From: Liquidambar formosana
Lineage: Eukaryota > Streptophyta > Magnoliopsida > Saxifragales > Altingiaceae
Length of the DNA stretch: 64,000 nucleotides
Reading direction: 5' to 3'
Assembly (NCBI GenBank): GCA_039720395.1
Contig: CM077828.1
Location: forward strand, 19,191,214 to 19,255,213
Part shown: positions 35,274-47,300 of the stretch, one piece after another
How positions within the stretch are numbered: position 1 is the first letter of the stretch
How the letters are laid out: each line of letters opens with the position of its first letter
Notes under the pieces: generated by a model
Told to the model about the DNA's origin: nothing
Databases searched by the model: none
The model's input: the letters and a program-made list of their open reading frames with translations, nothing else
Program-made: the position numbers and the translations under genes

Positions 35274-36705
35274 GGGTAAAATGCAGAAAACCCCCCTCTA
35301 TTGTTACCCATTTTGCAAGATACCCCCCTCTAAAAAAAAACCCAACAAAAAACCCCTCATATTATGCTAGGGGGGTACGCCGTTAACGGAAATGTTAAAT
35401 GACCATTATACCCTTGTACGGAAAAATATTAAATATTAGTTTTTGATATTTTTAAATGGTTATTTTAAAATATAGAAAAAGAAAAAGAAAAAGAAAAAAA
35501 AATACAAGGAAAAAAAAAAAAGAAAAGAAATGAAAGAAAGGTTGCCAGCAATGGGGATTTTGCAGCTACCCTTCTTGTCCGTTGACCCTTCTTTCCCCAT
35601 CCATTGTGCACACCGATCACAACCATAACCCACGGCCCTCCCTTCTTACCATTACCGCTGGCAAGATTTCTTCATCAACAGAGACGAACTCCATATTTTC
35701 CGGCAACGAGCATCAAATTCAGCGAAGAGTCGATACCCTCCATTCCCAATCAAACCAGCAATGGATCGCGATGGAGAAGCTCCACTTTTTCAACGACAAG
35801 CTCTCAATCAAGGACACATCTCCATTTTTTCCGACGACAAGCTCTACCTCACGCATCTCCATTTTTTTCCGACGACAAGCTCTGCCCCCTCTGTTGCAAT
35901 CTATATTTTTTGGGGTATGTTGATGTTTGGTCTCTGAAGTAGAAGCGTATCCGTCAATGTGAGAGTGCATTTTGCCGTGTCATGTATATTTGCCAGTTCG
36001 GCTTCAAGGGTCAATTCATCTGAAAGGAATGGACGAATTTTCCGGATGATGAAATGATTCCATATGTCTTTTTTGTGAAGATTTTGAAGTTGAAATTCGA
36101 ATTTTTTTTTAATATATTCTTTTGGCATTTCGGGAAAATTGGAATCTTTCGAAGAATCGTGGGAATGCTGGGATGAGTAGAAACTTTCCCATTTGAGTTC
36201 TCTGAGTTTGGGAGGTTTGGAGCTGAAGCTTCCCTTTTGTTTGAGTTTTTCAAGCTCTTTTGGGTTTCTCTAATCCTTCATTTTTATGTTTTTTTTTTTT
36301 AAAGAGTTTTAGCTTGGTTTTCTATGTTGAAAAATGGAGTTTTTATCTTGTTTTGGACATTTTGGCTTTCGTCCAAGATAAAGCTTGAAGCTATTAGCCA
36401 TCCATACAAATTTGTGGGTCGACTGTCCAACCTCCATGTTTCACGAGGGAAGAAGAAAGAGTGAGCCAAATTAAGGGCAAAGATGTAATTTCATTCGGCA
36501 AAGGGCATTTTTGTCTTAAAATCAACAAATAACATCACGTGCCACGCACGTGATGATATTCCGTTACTTTTTCTGACGGTAGATGGATGGTAGGGGGTAA
36601 ACTATCAAACCTAGACAATATGAGGGGTTTTTTGTTGGGTTTTTTTTTAGAGGGGGTATCCTACAAAATGGGTAACAATAGAGGGGGGTTTTTTGCATTT
36701 TACCC
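35274..36705. mobile_element. Mutator-like element with 100-bp inverted ends, 1.43 kb
   Basis: The left end GGGTAAAATGCAGAAAACCC and the inverted right end GGGTAAAATGCAAAAAACCC stay highly similar for about 90-100 bp (CTATTGTTACCCATTTTG, AACAAAAAACCCCTCAT). It is flanked by TTTATTTTA on both sides (35265-35273 and 36706-36714), a perfect 9-bp duplication, though in low-complexity sequence. The interior has overlapping open frames at 35582-35942 on the plus strand and 35901-36128 on the minus strand, with short tandem CGACGACAAGCTCT repeats. It has no transposase, so captured host sequence is possible. Confidence 0.72.
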
Positions 36706-37735
36706 TTTATTTTATTTTACTTTACTGGTTGAGATGAGTGGATTACAAAAAATAATAATAAAACAAAAGAAGAGAGATAAAAGAAGAAGAAGAAGAAGGT
36801 GAGGAGTGTTCGACCATGGCGACCTGGTGAGAAAAAAGGAGCAGTACCCGATAAAAGGAGAGAACGGAGAATGTGAGATTTGCAGAGAGAAAAGTAGAAA
36901 GAGAGGGCGAGATCTACAGAGTGAAAAATGATTGAGATTTGCATAAATGAGGGGGCACAAAAAAAGGCTAATGCCAGTTTTCTTCTCCGGTGGATTTATC
37001 GCTGGTGGCAACAAGCTCCGATGCACCATCACCTCTTTGATCGGAACGTTTCGGTGGGTCGGCGTCGTGGTGTCGCCGGTCTGGTTCGTTGGGACGAGAG
37101 ATGGAAGAGAATGAGAGATGTAAAATTGACGCCGTTAGTTTGTGTAACTGTGTTTCCACGTCGCAACATCTAATTGAGGGCAAAAACTTTCATGTAACTG
37201 TGAAAAGAAAAGATAAGAAAAAAATGACACAAATCCCCGAATTGAATGATACTATTTTAAAAGGTTGGAGTCACTACTATGTTTGATATTACATGATTAT
37301 TTTTTAGAAATTCATGAAATACTTCTATTTTGAATTTTCACTCTTATTTATGATTATGATAATCATTTTCTTGAATTTTTTTCATTTAAGATGGTAGATT
37401 TGTACCTTTAATATTGATAAAGTACACTAAAATTGTTTTATTTTCATCCGGACATGCATATCTAAAAAGGCCCTTATGAAATTCGGATTAGGATTGAACC
37501 TCTGATCAGAAACCAAAAGAGTGAAAAGAAACCAAAATAGATATTCTTCTAATCCGCGCAAGAAACATAAATATGGAATGTAAAGCGAAGCATCTCCAAC
37601 TATTGGCTCATAAGTGCTCACCATATCAGCTTTTCCATTTCATCACTTGCCACCTTAATTTATATATATTTACTTCTCGTGTTATTTGGGATTCAAGAGA
37701 ACATGGCATTTAGGACAACAAAGTGGTCGAGGACA
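36706..37735. other. Gene-free DNA
   Basis: A purine-rich stretch (36750-36930, GAAGAAGAAG) is followed by open frames of under 110 codons on both strands with no recognised domain. The stretch from 37640 to 37735 leads into the block shared with 17.2 kb. Confidence 0.35.
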
Positions 37736-37767
37736 ACGATTGAAGGCATCTTCATCCTCGAGAGGGT

Positions 37768-37996
37768 GAGTTTAGGTTTGGTGCTGAGTTTTCAAAACTC
37801 AGCCCCATGTTGAGTTTTAATCCAAGTCATTGGATGAGTGTTCTGAGGGATTGGATTAAAACATTAAAAAATTACTATTGAAATAACCAAAATACCCTCA
37901 GCATGATGTTTTAATCCAATCTATCAAAACACTCATCCAATGACTCAAAAAACTCAGCACGGTGCTTACTACTAGCTCAGCACCATATCCAAACTC
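37768..37996. mobile_element. Foldback MITE (older member of a nested pair)
   Basis: The ends GAGTTTAGGTTTGGTGCTGA and the complement of CAGCACCATATCCAAACTC are inverted repeats, and the body is a hairpin around GTTTTAATCCAA. The related locus at 17245 lacks it. Its own target duplication is decayed. Confidence 0.6.
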
Positions 37997-37997
37997 A

Positions 37998-38237
37998 GAG
38001 TTTGGATTCAGTGTTGAGTGATAAAACTTAGCATCATGCCAAGTTAATCCATACCCTTGGATGAGGGATTGGATGGCTTGGATTAAAAGTTGAAAAAGTT
38101 GCTCAATAAGGTCATTTTGGTCATTTTTAATAGCACATTTTCAACTTTTAATCCAAGCCATCCAATCTCTCATCCAAGGGTGTGGATTAACTTGGCATGG
38201 TGTTGAGTTTTATCAACTCAGCATTGAATCCAAACTC
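37998..38237. mobile_element. Foldback MITE (younger member, 9-bp target duplication)
   Basis: The element runs from GAGTTTGGATTCAGTGTTGA to the inverted end GCATTGAATCCAAACTC. CCAAACTCA flanks it on both sides (37989-37997 and 38238-38246), and that 9-mer is the terminal sequence of the neighbouring foldback plus one base. It therefore inserted at the very end of its relative. The 9-bp duplication supports Mutator-like mobilisation for this family, which includes 26208-26423. Confidence 0.75.
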
Positions 38238-38691
38238 CCAAACTCAAAGAAGGCTAGCTTCTTTGGAATATGCTCATGTTGAAGAGGTGATTTATAAATT
38301 GCACCCAGTCTTAGATTTCAAATATTTTCAGTCCTCATCTGGTTCTTGGAAGAACAAAAGCAAAAAAATAAAATGCTCTAATTAAAAAGGCTGGCATTCT
38401 CAAACCAATTTTCTAGAAATTTCTCAAAATATAATATATTACAAATAATAATCAATTTTCTTTTTTGGCCAAAAGATAGGGGAACACATACACCCACACA
38501 CGCCCTCACGCGGAATTAAAACCAAAACCTCCGAAAATCTACACCTTATTGGGATTGGGACATGCAATTAGACTTACTCCTATTGATTAACATAAATGTT
38601 TCAAGGATGGAGTCATGAGATAGCATGAAACTCTTACACAATTACAATACAAAACAAATATGAAGACAAGAATCATATTCTCAATCGATCG

Positions 38692-39936
38692 TCATACTAG
38701 CAGAGAGACATTTGATGAGATGGATTTAGTGCCACCCCAAGAAGAACTTGTTGAAGTTGAAGCACCATCCAAGGGCTCCTTTAACTCGACAATGCATTCA
38801 CCTTCTTGGAAATTTTGTTGAGTAATCAAACGCATATGAGATTTGAAAATATTGCATTGACTTCCTTTGAAATTTTGTTGAGCAATCAAAGGCATATGAG
38901 ACATTCTGATCGCTTCTAACTCTATTGTTACTTCCTTCATTGTAGGCCTTTTTTTTTCCAATTCAAGTTCAAGCATCGTTTTGCAATATTGTTAGCAACT
39001 GCTAGGATCTTTTCTTTTCCACCCACCTTTATAATCTGAGCATCAAGAATATCAAATAAATGGGTCTTCTTTAACGACACAATGAAATGTGTTGCCAGGC
39101 TTTTTTCTTCTTGTAATCTTGTTGAACAAATTGGCTTTTGTCTAGTTAGAAGTTAAGCAACTCTGAAACTGTATACATCACTCTTGTCAGTGAACTGACT
39201 TGATTGGAAATACTCGGGATTCAAATAGCCAAAGTTGCCATGGATAAGTGTATAGTCAAGTGAGTTTGTTCAATAGCAATGGATCTTGATGTCCCAAAAT
39301 CAGACACTTTTGCTCTATATTTATCATTTAAAAGTATATTCGTGGACTTAATGTCTCTATGATAAATGGGTACGGAAGATGCTGAGTGTAGGTAGCTAAT
39401 CGCTCCTGTAACCTCTGTAGCAATCTGTATGCGTCTTTCCCATGAAAGTGGAAAATCCTTGTTTTGATCATGTATAAGCTCGAAAAGGGTTCCATTAGGG
39501 ATGAACTTGTAAACTAGTAAAAGAACTTCTGTCTCCAAACAACACCCTAACAGCTTAACTACGTTTCTATGGTTGATTTGAGAAAGAATGACAACTTCAT
39601 TAATGAATTGCTCTAGTTGGTTTCAATAAACTAGCTTTGACTTCTTATTCGCAACGATCCTTCCATCTATTAATATTCCTTTGTAAACTGTCCCTTGACC
39701 TCCTTGACCAAGAATTCGATTCTTGTTAAAATTGTTAGTTGCTTTCTCTAGCTCCCTGGAAGTGAAAACTTTGTCAACAACACCATCATTAGACAGCATT
39801 TGTTGTTGTAATAACAAACCACCATTTCTTTTGATGAACTTCTTTCTGAGTCTGATGTTCCTTTTTTTTCTTATTGCTTTATACAACCAAAAACCACCTA
39901 AGAGTAGGAACATCGATCCTCCACCTATGCTGACAC
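38692..39936 (-). pseudogene. WAK-like kinase exon 3, broken copy
   Basis: The membrane helix ([18 protein letters not shown]), glycine loop GQGGQG and [13 protein letters not shown] are intact. Reading breaks at a TGA codon after SKLVY (near 39626), at a frame change after THLTIH (about 39250), at a small deletion that removes the GVVLVE core and leaves TAA (about 39153), and at a further shift near 38960. The tail has the same internal duplication as the fragment at 17.5 kb, so the two share an ancestor distinct from the intact gene. The HRD and DFG sites are still readable but no full frame remains. Confidence 0.85.
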
Positions 39937-40654
39937 CTACACAACAAAAGAATAATGAAAAAGTCACGTTATTATCTAAAGTATGAATGTGTTTCTTGTT
40001 ACTATATCAATTTTATATACCAATTGTCCACTATTATTTAGTGTTGGCAGACTATTGCAAACCACTTCTTTTGGCATAAACAGATTAGAGAAAAAATCGT
40101 ATTAAAATTATAATTTTGTATACATGATCATATAATAAGTGAATTTCTTATATATGAATTTACTAAATTAAATTAAACATTTAAACTAATTTTGTGGTGT
40201 ATTTTTGTTTTTGTTTTTTTTTTTGGGGGAGGGGGGGGGGGGGGGAGGGGGTTATGTGCTAAACTGAATATTAGTAAAGACCTGCTATGGGTAATTATGT
40301 AAGTATTAATTGCAAATGAATTCTTTAGATTGCTAAAACCCCTGAACATGCATGTTTATGTTTTTTTTTTTTTTTTTTGGTAGATGAAGAAGATCAACAC
40401 CTCCTAATACAAGTACGACCAACTAAATTTTCCCAAAGAATGACCAAAATTTATGTAGGAAACTTTTCTTTCCAAAATTAGGTACTTTGAATCCGATGAC
40501 CTAAACTAGCAACAAGATCAATTGCCTTTTTCCCTTCCTAGGTTACCTATTAATGTTTCCCTCACTGTTCAACAGCACAATTTGTGTTGGTGAGTAAAAC
40601 TCACAACTGGGAGATCAATAATTATCACTCCCTACCCTAACAAGAAAAATTAAC
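39937..40654. other. Remnant of WAK intron 2
   Basis: Downstream of the broken kinase exon, pieces resemble intron 2 of the intact gene. For example, GATCAATAATTATCAC at about 40615 corresponds to GATCTATAATTATCAG near 2350. The remnant is cut off at 40654 by an LTR. A G-rich tract lies at 40225-40251. Confidence 0.45.
40225..40251. repeat. Poly-G tract
   Basis: About 27 bases are almost all G, following a T run. Such tracts can form G-quadruplexes and are prone to sequencing error. Confidence 0.85.
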
Positions 40655-42769
40655 TGTCATGACCTGTAATTATCGAGTCATGATCAAGGGTAATAAAATA
40701 GGATTGATTTGATAAAGTGTTTGATTTTAGGACAAATTGAAATTTGACTTTTCCAAATAAAACAGGTTTTAGATCCAAATGTAGGTGGTAATAAAATAAT
40801 TTCAATTGTTATTTTAATACAAATCCGGCATATATACCCGTTCGCAATACAGGCTAGCCCAATGAAATCAATAACTTGTTAAAAATAGTGTAAAAAGCAT
40901 AATACATCCATCCATATAAAGCATCATTGCTTGCCTCATATTCCACATGGTTCCCAAACAGAATTTAATTATTACAATTCCGAAATAATAAAATATACAT
41001 CACCAAGATATTAAATTACATTCAATCATAAATAAATACATCAATAATTCATTGCCTATCACATAACGTATCATCAACTCCATGTAACGACTCACGAATT
41101 AACATGCGAATATTTCTCATTAATATCATGAAAATACCGCAACTCAAACAACTTCTTTTTCTTTATGAAACCTGCAAAATTGTAAGAGAGGGGGGGGGGT
41201 GTTGAGCTAACGCTCAATAGGTTACATATTTCTACACAGTGTATCAAGGTTTTAAAATCCATTTAAAATCACAAGATACATATACATACTCATATATGCA
41301 ATATAGAACATATTCGAGTTCAATTCTATATAAAAAGACTCACCCACAAAACCAAAAGTATAAATCTAGAATCATTTCCATCTTATCATATTTCCATAAA
41401 GTCGTATAGAAATATCTTTATAGAGTTAATCAGAAACCAATTTAATTATGACCAATAAATATAAATTATATACCCATAACTTAATGCAATGAATGCCATG
41501 TCATGATGCAATATGAGTCTCCATGTCCAATTGCATTATTCCTTAATTACTAACCCCTCATGCAGGAGTTTTAGCGCGAAAACAAAGGATTTAAACCCAA
41601 CCTTCAAGAGGACAACACAGCACAACATCCCTACCTGAGACCACAATAACCTTTGTTCGGGAACACAACACGACATCCCTGTTTGGGACCGCAGTACCCC
41701 AGTACTAATGGAGTGGAAAAAACAGCAAGATGTCCCCATGACCACTGTAGTCCAACTCCAATGACCCCTTAATACTTTTACCAAGTATTTATTAAGTCAA
41801 TTTTTGCATTGTTATGCCAACAATGAATGCCATATGCAACATGATTATGCCAATATGACAATAATCTCATCGCTTGCAAAATAAACTTCATATCAACACA
41901 ATATCCCCATAATTTATAATATAAAGTCTTCTATTGACATTTAGCATATCTACATATATATCCAATAATAAACATTGAGCAAATAATCTCATATAATTAT
42001 TCCAACAATTGTAAGGAGAGAAATAACCATTCATAACATATTTATGATTTATATATATATATTCGTTTACAAAATCCAAATTAATAAACCAAACAAAAAG
42101 GTCTACAATTGCACATCTTTACCCAAAATATAAAATTTTACATCGACAAATTCTAGAAGACCATTCTTCATAATTTTACAATTTAGTCTCATACGAATTG
42201 TATTTCCCCAAAATATGAAACATATAACCAATGATTAATTATGAAAAATATCATATGTCCATTATCCAAAATTTCTATAGTTTGAAAATATATTCCAAGT
42301 CAAAAGAACAAATTTGAAATTTCAGTGAAAACAATTAGTAACGCATACAAACAAATTTTATGGGTTCAATCCAAAAAGAAATGGCTTTGGGGTTTATATT
42401 ACCTAAAAGTAGATCAAAAGTACTTTGTAACCCCAAAGTTTGGTAGAGAAATATATAGGCCGGGACAACCCATTCGAAAATTATTTTCATTATAGAGTTA
42501 GTGCTGCCCAGCAGAAATTCAAGATTAAGGTGTATCATGAAATAATTACACCACAAATATCAAATGGTCACCAAATGACACGAAAATTGATAGGATGTCA
42601 GCCCAACAAGTCGGTAACAAAATCCAATTCGTTTCATCTCAAAAAATCATATCTTGAACTCAAGTTATGAATTAAACAGTAAAATAAGTTCATGCTGTCA
42701 GCATAGTATAGCACACATGCAATATGATTCAAGTGTCACAAAACCATCTCAAATAAAACCAATTGAGCC
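40655..42769 (-). mobile_element. Solo LTR-like element (2.1 kb)
   Basis: The left end TGTCATGACCTG is a typical inverted LTR terminus, and TTAAC flanks both sides (40650-40654 and 42770-42774). The right terminus lacks the expected CA, reading GAGCC. Within it the minus strand shows a typical LTR landmark (TTGAGCGTTAGCTCA, then TTTTGCAGG at about 41170-41220). No internal coding region is seen. The boundary on the right is uncertain. Confidence 0.45.
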
Positions 42770-44862
42770 TTAACACTCCCATAAAATCCTATATGTAGAC
42801 ACTCCATTTTGTCCTTATATTTGATAATGAGTTCCCGATGATGAGGTTCATGATATTTATTATCAACCTAGGTCTCTTTTTTGCAAACAAAAGCAAGTAA
42901 TTAGGTTAGGTGCATGCATATATATCTGTGTGTATATGTATGTAAGACCAATTGGTAGGAATGGCAATGGGGCGGGTCGAGGGCGGGTCGACCATATACC
43001 ATCCCGGACCCTAACATTGAAACTGTAGTACCAAACCCACCCCTAAACCCGGCGGGGCACAGAATCTAAGAACCATCCCCGACCCTATGGCTTCCTGGGA
43101 AAACCATCCCCGCCCCGCCCCCGCCCCGCCCAAGCAAAAAAAAAAAAAAATTTGGCCTAATTTTTACAAATATAAGAATATCAAATAACATAGGAAAACT
43201 ATAAAAATAAAAAAAATAAAAAAAAATGTGTAAAAACACAAGCTCCAGCAAGGCAACAAACAGATGTAAATCTGGCGAGAGAAATTGACTCAAACCAATG
43301 AGTTTATCATATAACCTATCAACCACACACATTTCAAATATTCATACACAACCTGTCAAAGTAAAAACACAAGCTCTAGCAAGTCTTAAACACATACTTT
43401 TTAAGATTAATATTAATCATTACTGTGATGACTTGAATTTTATAAATATATTTATGATATTTATTTTGATCCTATGTGTGCAACTTCACCATAACTTAGG
43501 CATGTATAGCATAAAATCATGCACCCAACCACACCATAGCACAAACCATAGAGATCAATGTGAACGGACTACCCATTTTCCTCCCCTATTCTGCCAGCCT
43601 AAAACCCTTCCCACTCTATTTTTTCTTCCTGACAATTGCAACTCTGCAACCCGTAATAACCCAGCCCTGTTTTTCCTTCAGCAATTAAGAGGCCATACTT
43701 CGGCCGTACCTACTCACCTTGACTCCCATCTCTGTTTCCATTTGCATCTGGTTCGAATGAGTGTATATATATATATATATATAGAGAGAGACCCGAGACA
43801 GAGAGTTTTTTTTTTGATCAGCAAAAGAAAATTTTATTAATTAGAGAAAATGAGAAACATGAAGCAAATACAATCCGCTCAAAGCGGAAAACACCAACTC
43901 CCCCAAATGATCATCCAGCCCAAAAATTCTCAACAAGGAGATGAAAAAAGACTACAACTAACAGAAACCAAAAACCGCCCAATGGAAAGCCAACCCAAAC
44001 CAAACAAACTCAAAAAACACGGCCAAATATAAATCTCCCATATGATACACCACAACCCCAATGAACAAAAAGCAAAAGAAGCTCCAAAAATATGACACCA
44101 GCTTAAGGCCAAACTAAAAAATTCAAACAAATAAGACAAACTCAGTGTTGATATCTTTGGCTAGCAAACCCCAAAGCAACTCGGAACCACTCTTGATACC
44201 AAATCCACTGCAACCCACAAACTCCTTTGATTAGCCAACTCCACAAATTACCATACCAAACCAATGAAATAATAGCTAGACTCAATCACCCAAATATGGA
44301 ATGACGCCAAATTTTACTCTGAACCAATCACTTAACCAATATATTGCCAGACCGCATTTTCAAGCCAAAGCACTAATTACCAAAAACAATTATTCCAATA
44401 CATCTTACTACACACCTCATATCCAACATAATGAGCACCTCCTTCAGCAGAAGGAAACTTCTTGAAATTGTCAACTCAGAATAGATAAAATATCATTTTC
44501 TTCCATATCATTATGAGACCACCAGAGGCCCCTACGCCGCCGCAAAAACCTGCTCCACTCCACCTCCAACCCACCCAAATTTTGATACTTGAATTAGGAT
44601 CATATCTACAACATTTGCTACAGCCAATTTCTTTGTTCACCGCCCACCTCTACTCTACTCAACCCAAACCCGAATTGTCCAAGAGAGATATACTTGACCA
44701 ACCGAAAAACAACTCCGAACCAGTTACTAGAGATTCACCAAACAACAACAACCGAATACCATTAACCCACCAAGCAGCCCCCTTTATATCACCTCTACTC
44801 TGCTTTCCCTAAAATTTTTTGATGAACTGACCTTTGAGCAAGATGAATCTAACATTAGAATC

Positions 44863-45099
44863 CTAACAAATACACAATCCTCCTGCCGAGCCCACAGCCT
44901 TGACCCAGACAAAATCAGCATTCGCACACCCCCAAAGAGATCTGACAGTCCTTTGGTCAAACACTTCTAATTTTGTTTCTTGAATGCAGACAATGACAAC
45001 CTTTTTTTCTGCAATTATACGTCTCATAGCTCTTCTTTTGATAGAAGACCCTAAACCCCTAACATTCCAAGATAGAATTTTAAGCTGATGGCCCCTCAA
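44863..45099 (-). pseudogene. LINE ORF2 N-terminal fragment (endonuclease start)
   Basis: The frame opens ILSWNVRGLGSSIKRRAM and continues to VVIVCIQETKLE, the first two motif blocks of the L1 apurinic endonuclease (N of SWN, E of QETK). It ends at SAGGLCIC, where the family continues into the remaining endonuclease and RT. The rest of ORF2 is missing. Confidence 0.8.
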
Positions 45100-45121
45100 A
45101 CTATGACGCCCACTGCCTGCC

Positions 45122-47239
45122 CTAATTCACGCCAGCACCCCCCTCCTTAATTATCTCAGCCAATTTTTCTACAACCTCTTGATCATTGCCAAGACTCTTA
45201 ACACCAAGCCGATTAACCAGATTCCAAGTGTCTTGTGCTTGCTCTAATAACAATCTATTTCTACAGGCGATAAGTCCATCTGAAATGGAAGAATCATCCT
45301 TGAAAGAGGATGATATTGAGAGCTCATCCCTTCTGGCCTTGGAGTTTCTCCTCCCTTTCTTCTTCTGAATCCGGGTAGTACTGTTGCAAATCTTTGGCCA
45401 CCCAAGCAATTCATCTAGAAGCCTTCTCTTTCTCTTTACATGGGGCTGGAATTTGGCCTTCCTCAGATCCTTCTTGTGACTGTCGAGAACAGAGTCCTCT
45501 TCCACAGGATAAGTAAGAGCACCGCCCATTTCAGCACAATTATTTATAATCACGTCTCTTTCACAAGTCTTCCTAACAAGGGTAATGGGACCCACGAGAG
45601 TGGGGCAGCTTGAAGTGGGCCTAGAGATAGGATCCAAAGCCTTTGCTTCCTTTGGTCCAAAGAGTTGTTCTGAATGGTAAGGCCCATGATTTGAGAAATT
45701 CCTCAAATGGCCCAAACTAGAAGCTCTTCTCAGTCTGATGGGATAATGCTCAGAGTCCCTAGAGATGCATTGATTATCCACCACTTCAAGCCGGCAGAGA
45801 CTCTTCGACTTTCTCAACCCACCGTTCCTAGTGAGGACATCCTTGTATGTAACTCTTGCATCATTATTCCTCTCCTGGGACATAGAGAAACCGTTCCTTT
45901 CCCCAATACAAAGAGGAGAATTTGAAAATTTTTCATGAATGCAATTAGCTATTATTGGATCTTCAATACCCCTGCTTCCAAAGTCCACAATAGCATTGGA
46001 ATCCAACTCATCATCCATGTCAACCCCATTCTTCGCCCCTGAACATCCATCACTGCTCCCTTCCTCTGGCTTGTAAGGAGGTGCCGGAACATGCGTAGAA
46101 AGGCCTAAGCCATCTAAGCCATCTGAACGAGAGTCCATCACTGATTCGCAAGTACCCTGTTTGTTAAAACATGTGGGCTGTAAAGAATGAAATGAGAAAC
46201 CAACTCCAGATTCTTCACGAACTGTAATAAGAAAAGTATCCGTCTTGAGTTCCAGTAGCAAGTCCTTGAGGATGGTTTCTCTCAATTTCGTGGAGACTAA
46301 AATTCTTCCTCTGTCCAGAAGCTTTTTGTTGGCTGTATTACTATCCACGGAAATGACCAGGCCAAAACGCTCTCCAATTCTCTCAAAATTAGCTACGGAC
46401 CAAACATGAAGAGGAACGCCAGTTATATTTAACCAAACTAGCCGCTCGTTAAACATCATACCTGGTTTCCATGCTTTAACATCGGAAAACCATCGAGAGA
46501 ACCAGGTCGTATCCTCCAAATAAGTCTTCATAATTTCTAACGAATGAAACTCCAACAGAACTAACATGCCACCCAAGAATTTAATGGAAATGTCTAAAAT
46601 CCCTTTACTAATTATCGCTTCCTGTAATCCAGCCAAGAGTTTAATATTAATGACTTTCCCTACTGCACATCTTTGCAACCAGTCATCCTCCGGCTCCATG
46701 ATCTAAATTGTTTCAATGGCATTGCTATTATGCACCACCTTGTGATCATTAGGATCATTTGGAGAAAAACCAGCAGTTCCACCTGATTCATTTCTTCCAT
46801 CGCTTCCACTCGATTCTTTTCTCTTCCAAATAAATTTCTTTACCCCTTTCTGCGACTAGGCTTCCTTCTTAGAATGTACATTTCCACTAAACTGAGCCCT
46901 TTTAACTAATATTTTCCTGTTCCAACACCAAGCTTCATTTGCTCTGTGAATAGCGAGGTCCGCATCTTTTTTACAGTAGAATCTTACGAAACCGTACCGA
47001 TAGTTTGATCCCCTTCTCCTCTTATTAGGCACGAACACATCTGCAATGTCCCCAAACCATCTGAACACATTCCTGAGCCTGTGATTGTTGATTCTCTCCG
47101 GCAGATTATCCACGAATAGCGTCACACATTTACTCCTCAGTTCGTCAAAATTTACTCCTCTGCTCGAACCGCCTTGCCTCTGCTCGTACCGCCTACCCTC
47201 TGCTCTGTTCCTCATCGTTGCTGCGCTAGTGACGAACAT
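45122..47239 (-). pseudogene. LINE ORF1 (RRM domain and DUF4283-like region), two nonsense codons
   Basis: A single minus-strand frame of about 705 codons from the ATG at 47239 ends at 45122. It is interrupted by TAG codons near 46857 and near 46700. The N-terminal part (47239-46859) has an RRM with RNP2-like TLFVDNLP and RNP1-like YGFVRFY. The part after the second stop (46699 on) has the DUF4283-type region (WFSDVKAWKPGM, RLVWLNITGVPLHVW). The C-terminus is basic and low in complexity. Plant L1 ORF1 proteins bind RNA. The frame is kept across both stops, suggesting recent inactivation. Confidence 0.78.
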
Positions 47240-47300
47240 GGGGGTGATGGCTGTGACTTCTCCGTTGATCTGCAGAATGCTCTCACCCGAGACAGAGAGT

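Larger units (their letters stand above)
43808..47283 (-). mobile_element. L1-type LINE, internally deleted, 17-bp target duplication
   Basis: The 17-bp sequence ACCCGAGACAGAGAGTT lies on both sides (43791-43807 and 47284-47300). The 3' end on the minus strand reads TAATAAAATTTTCTTTTG and closes in a short A tail. The 5' end is complete enough to include ORF1. Only the first 80 codons of ORF2 remain, followed by about 1 kb of non-coding 3' sequence. Most of the endonuclease and all reverse transcriptase are deleted, so this copy cannot move itself. Confidence 0.85.

Noticed and set aside
35582..35942. Overlapping 110-codon frames with Ser/Pro-rich sequence
   Set aside because: They lie inside the Mutator-like element, overlap each other and show no domain. 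They are described as part of the element only.
42440..42670. 76-codon frame in the LTR-like region
   Set aside because: It lies within a probable solo LTR and has no recognised domain.
43298..43840. 180-codon plus-strand open frame
   Set aside because: It crosses the hAT/LTR boundary at 43424 and the (TA)n tract and ends in the LINE tail, so it joins three unrelated elements and cannot be an original gene.
44513..44812. 99-codon plus-strand open frame rich in Pro, Asn and Gln
   Set aside because: It lies on the antisense strand of the LINE 3' region and matches no family I know. It is most likely chance in AC-rich sequence.
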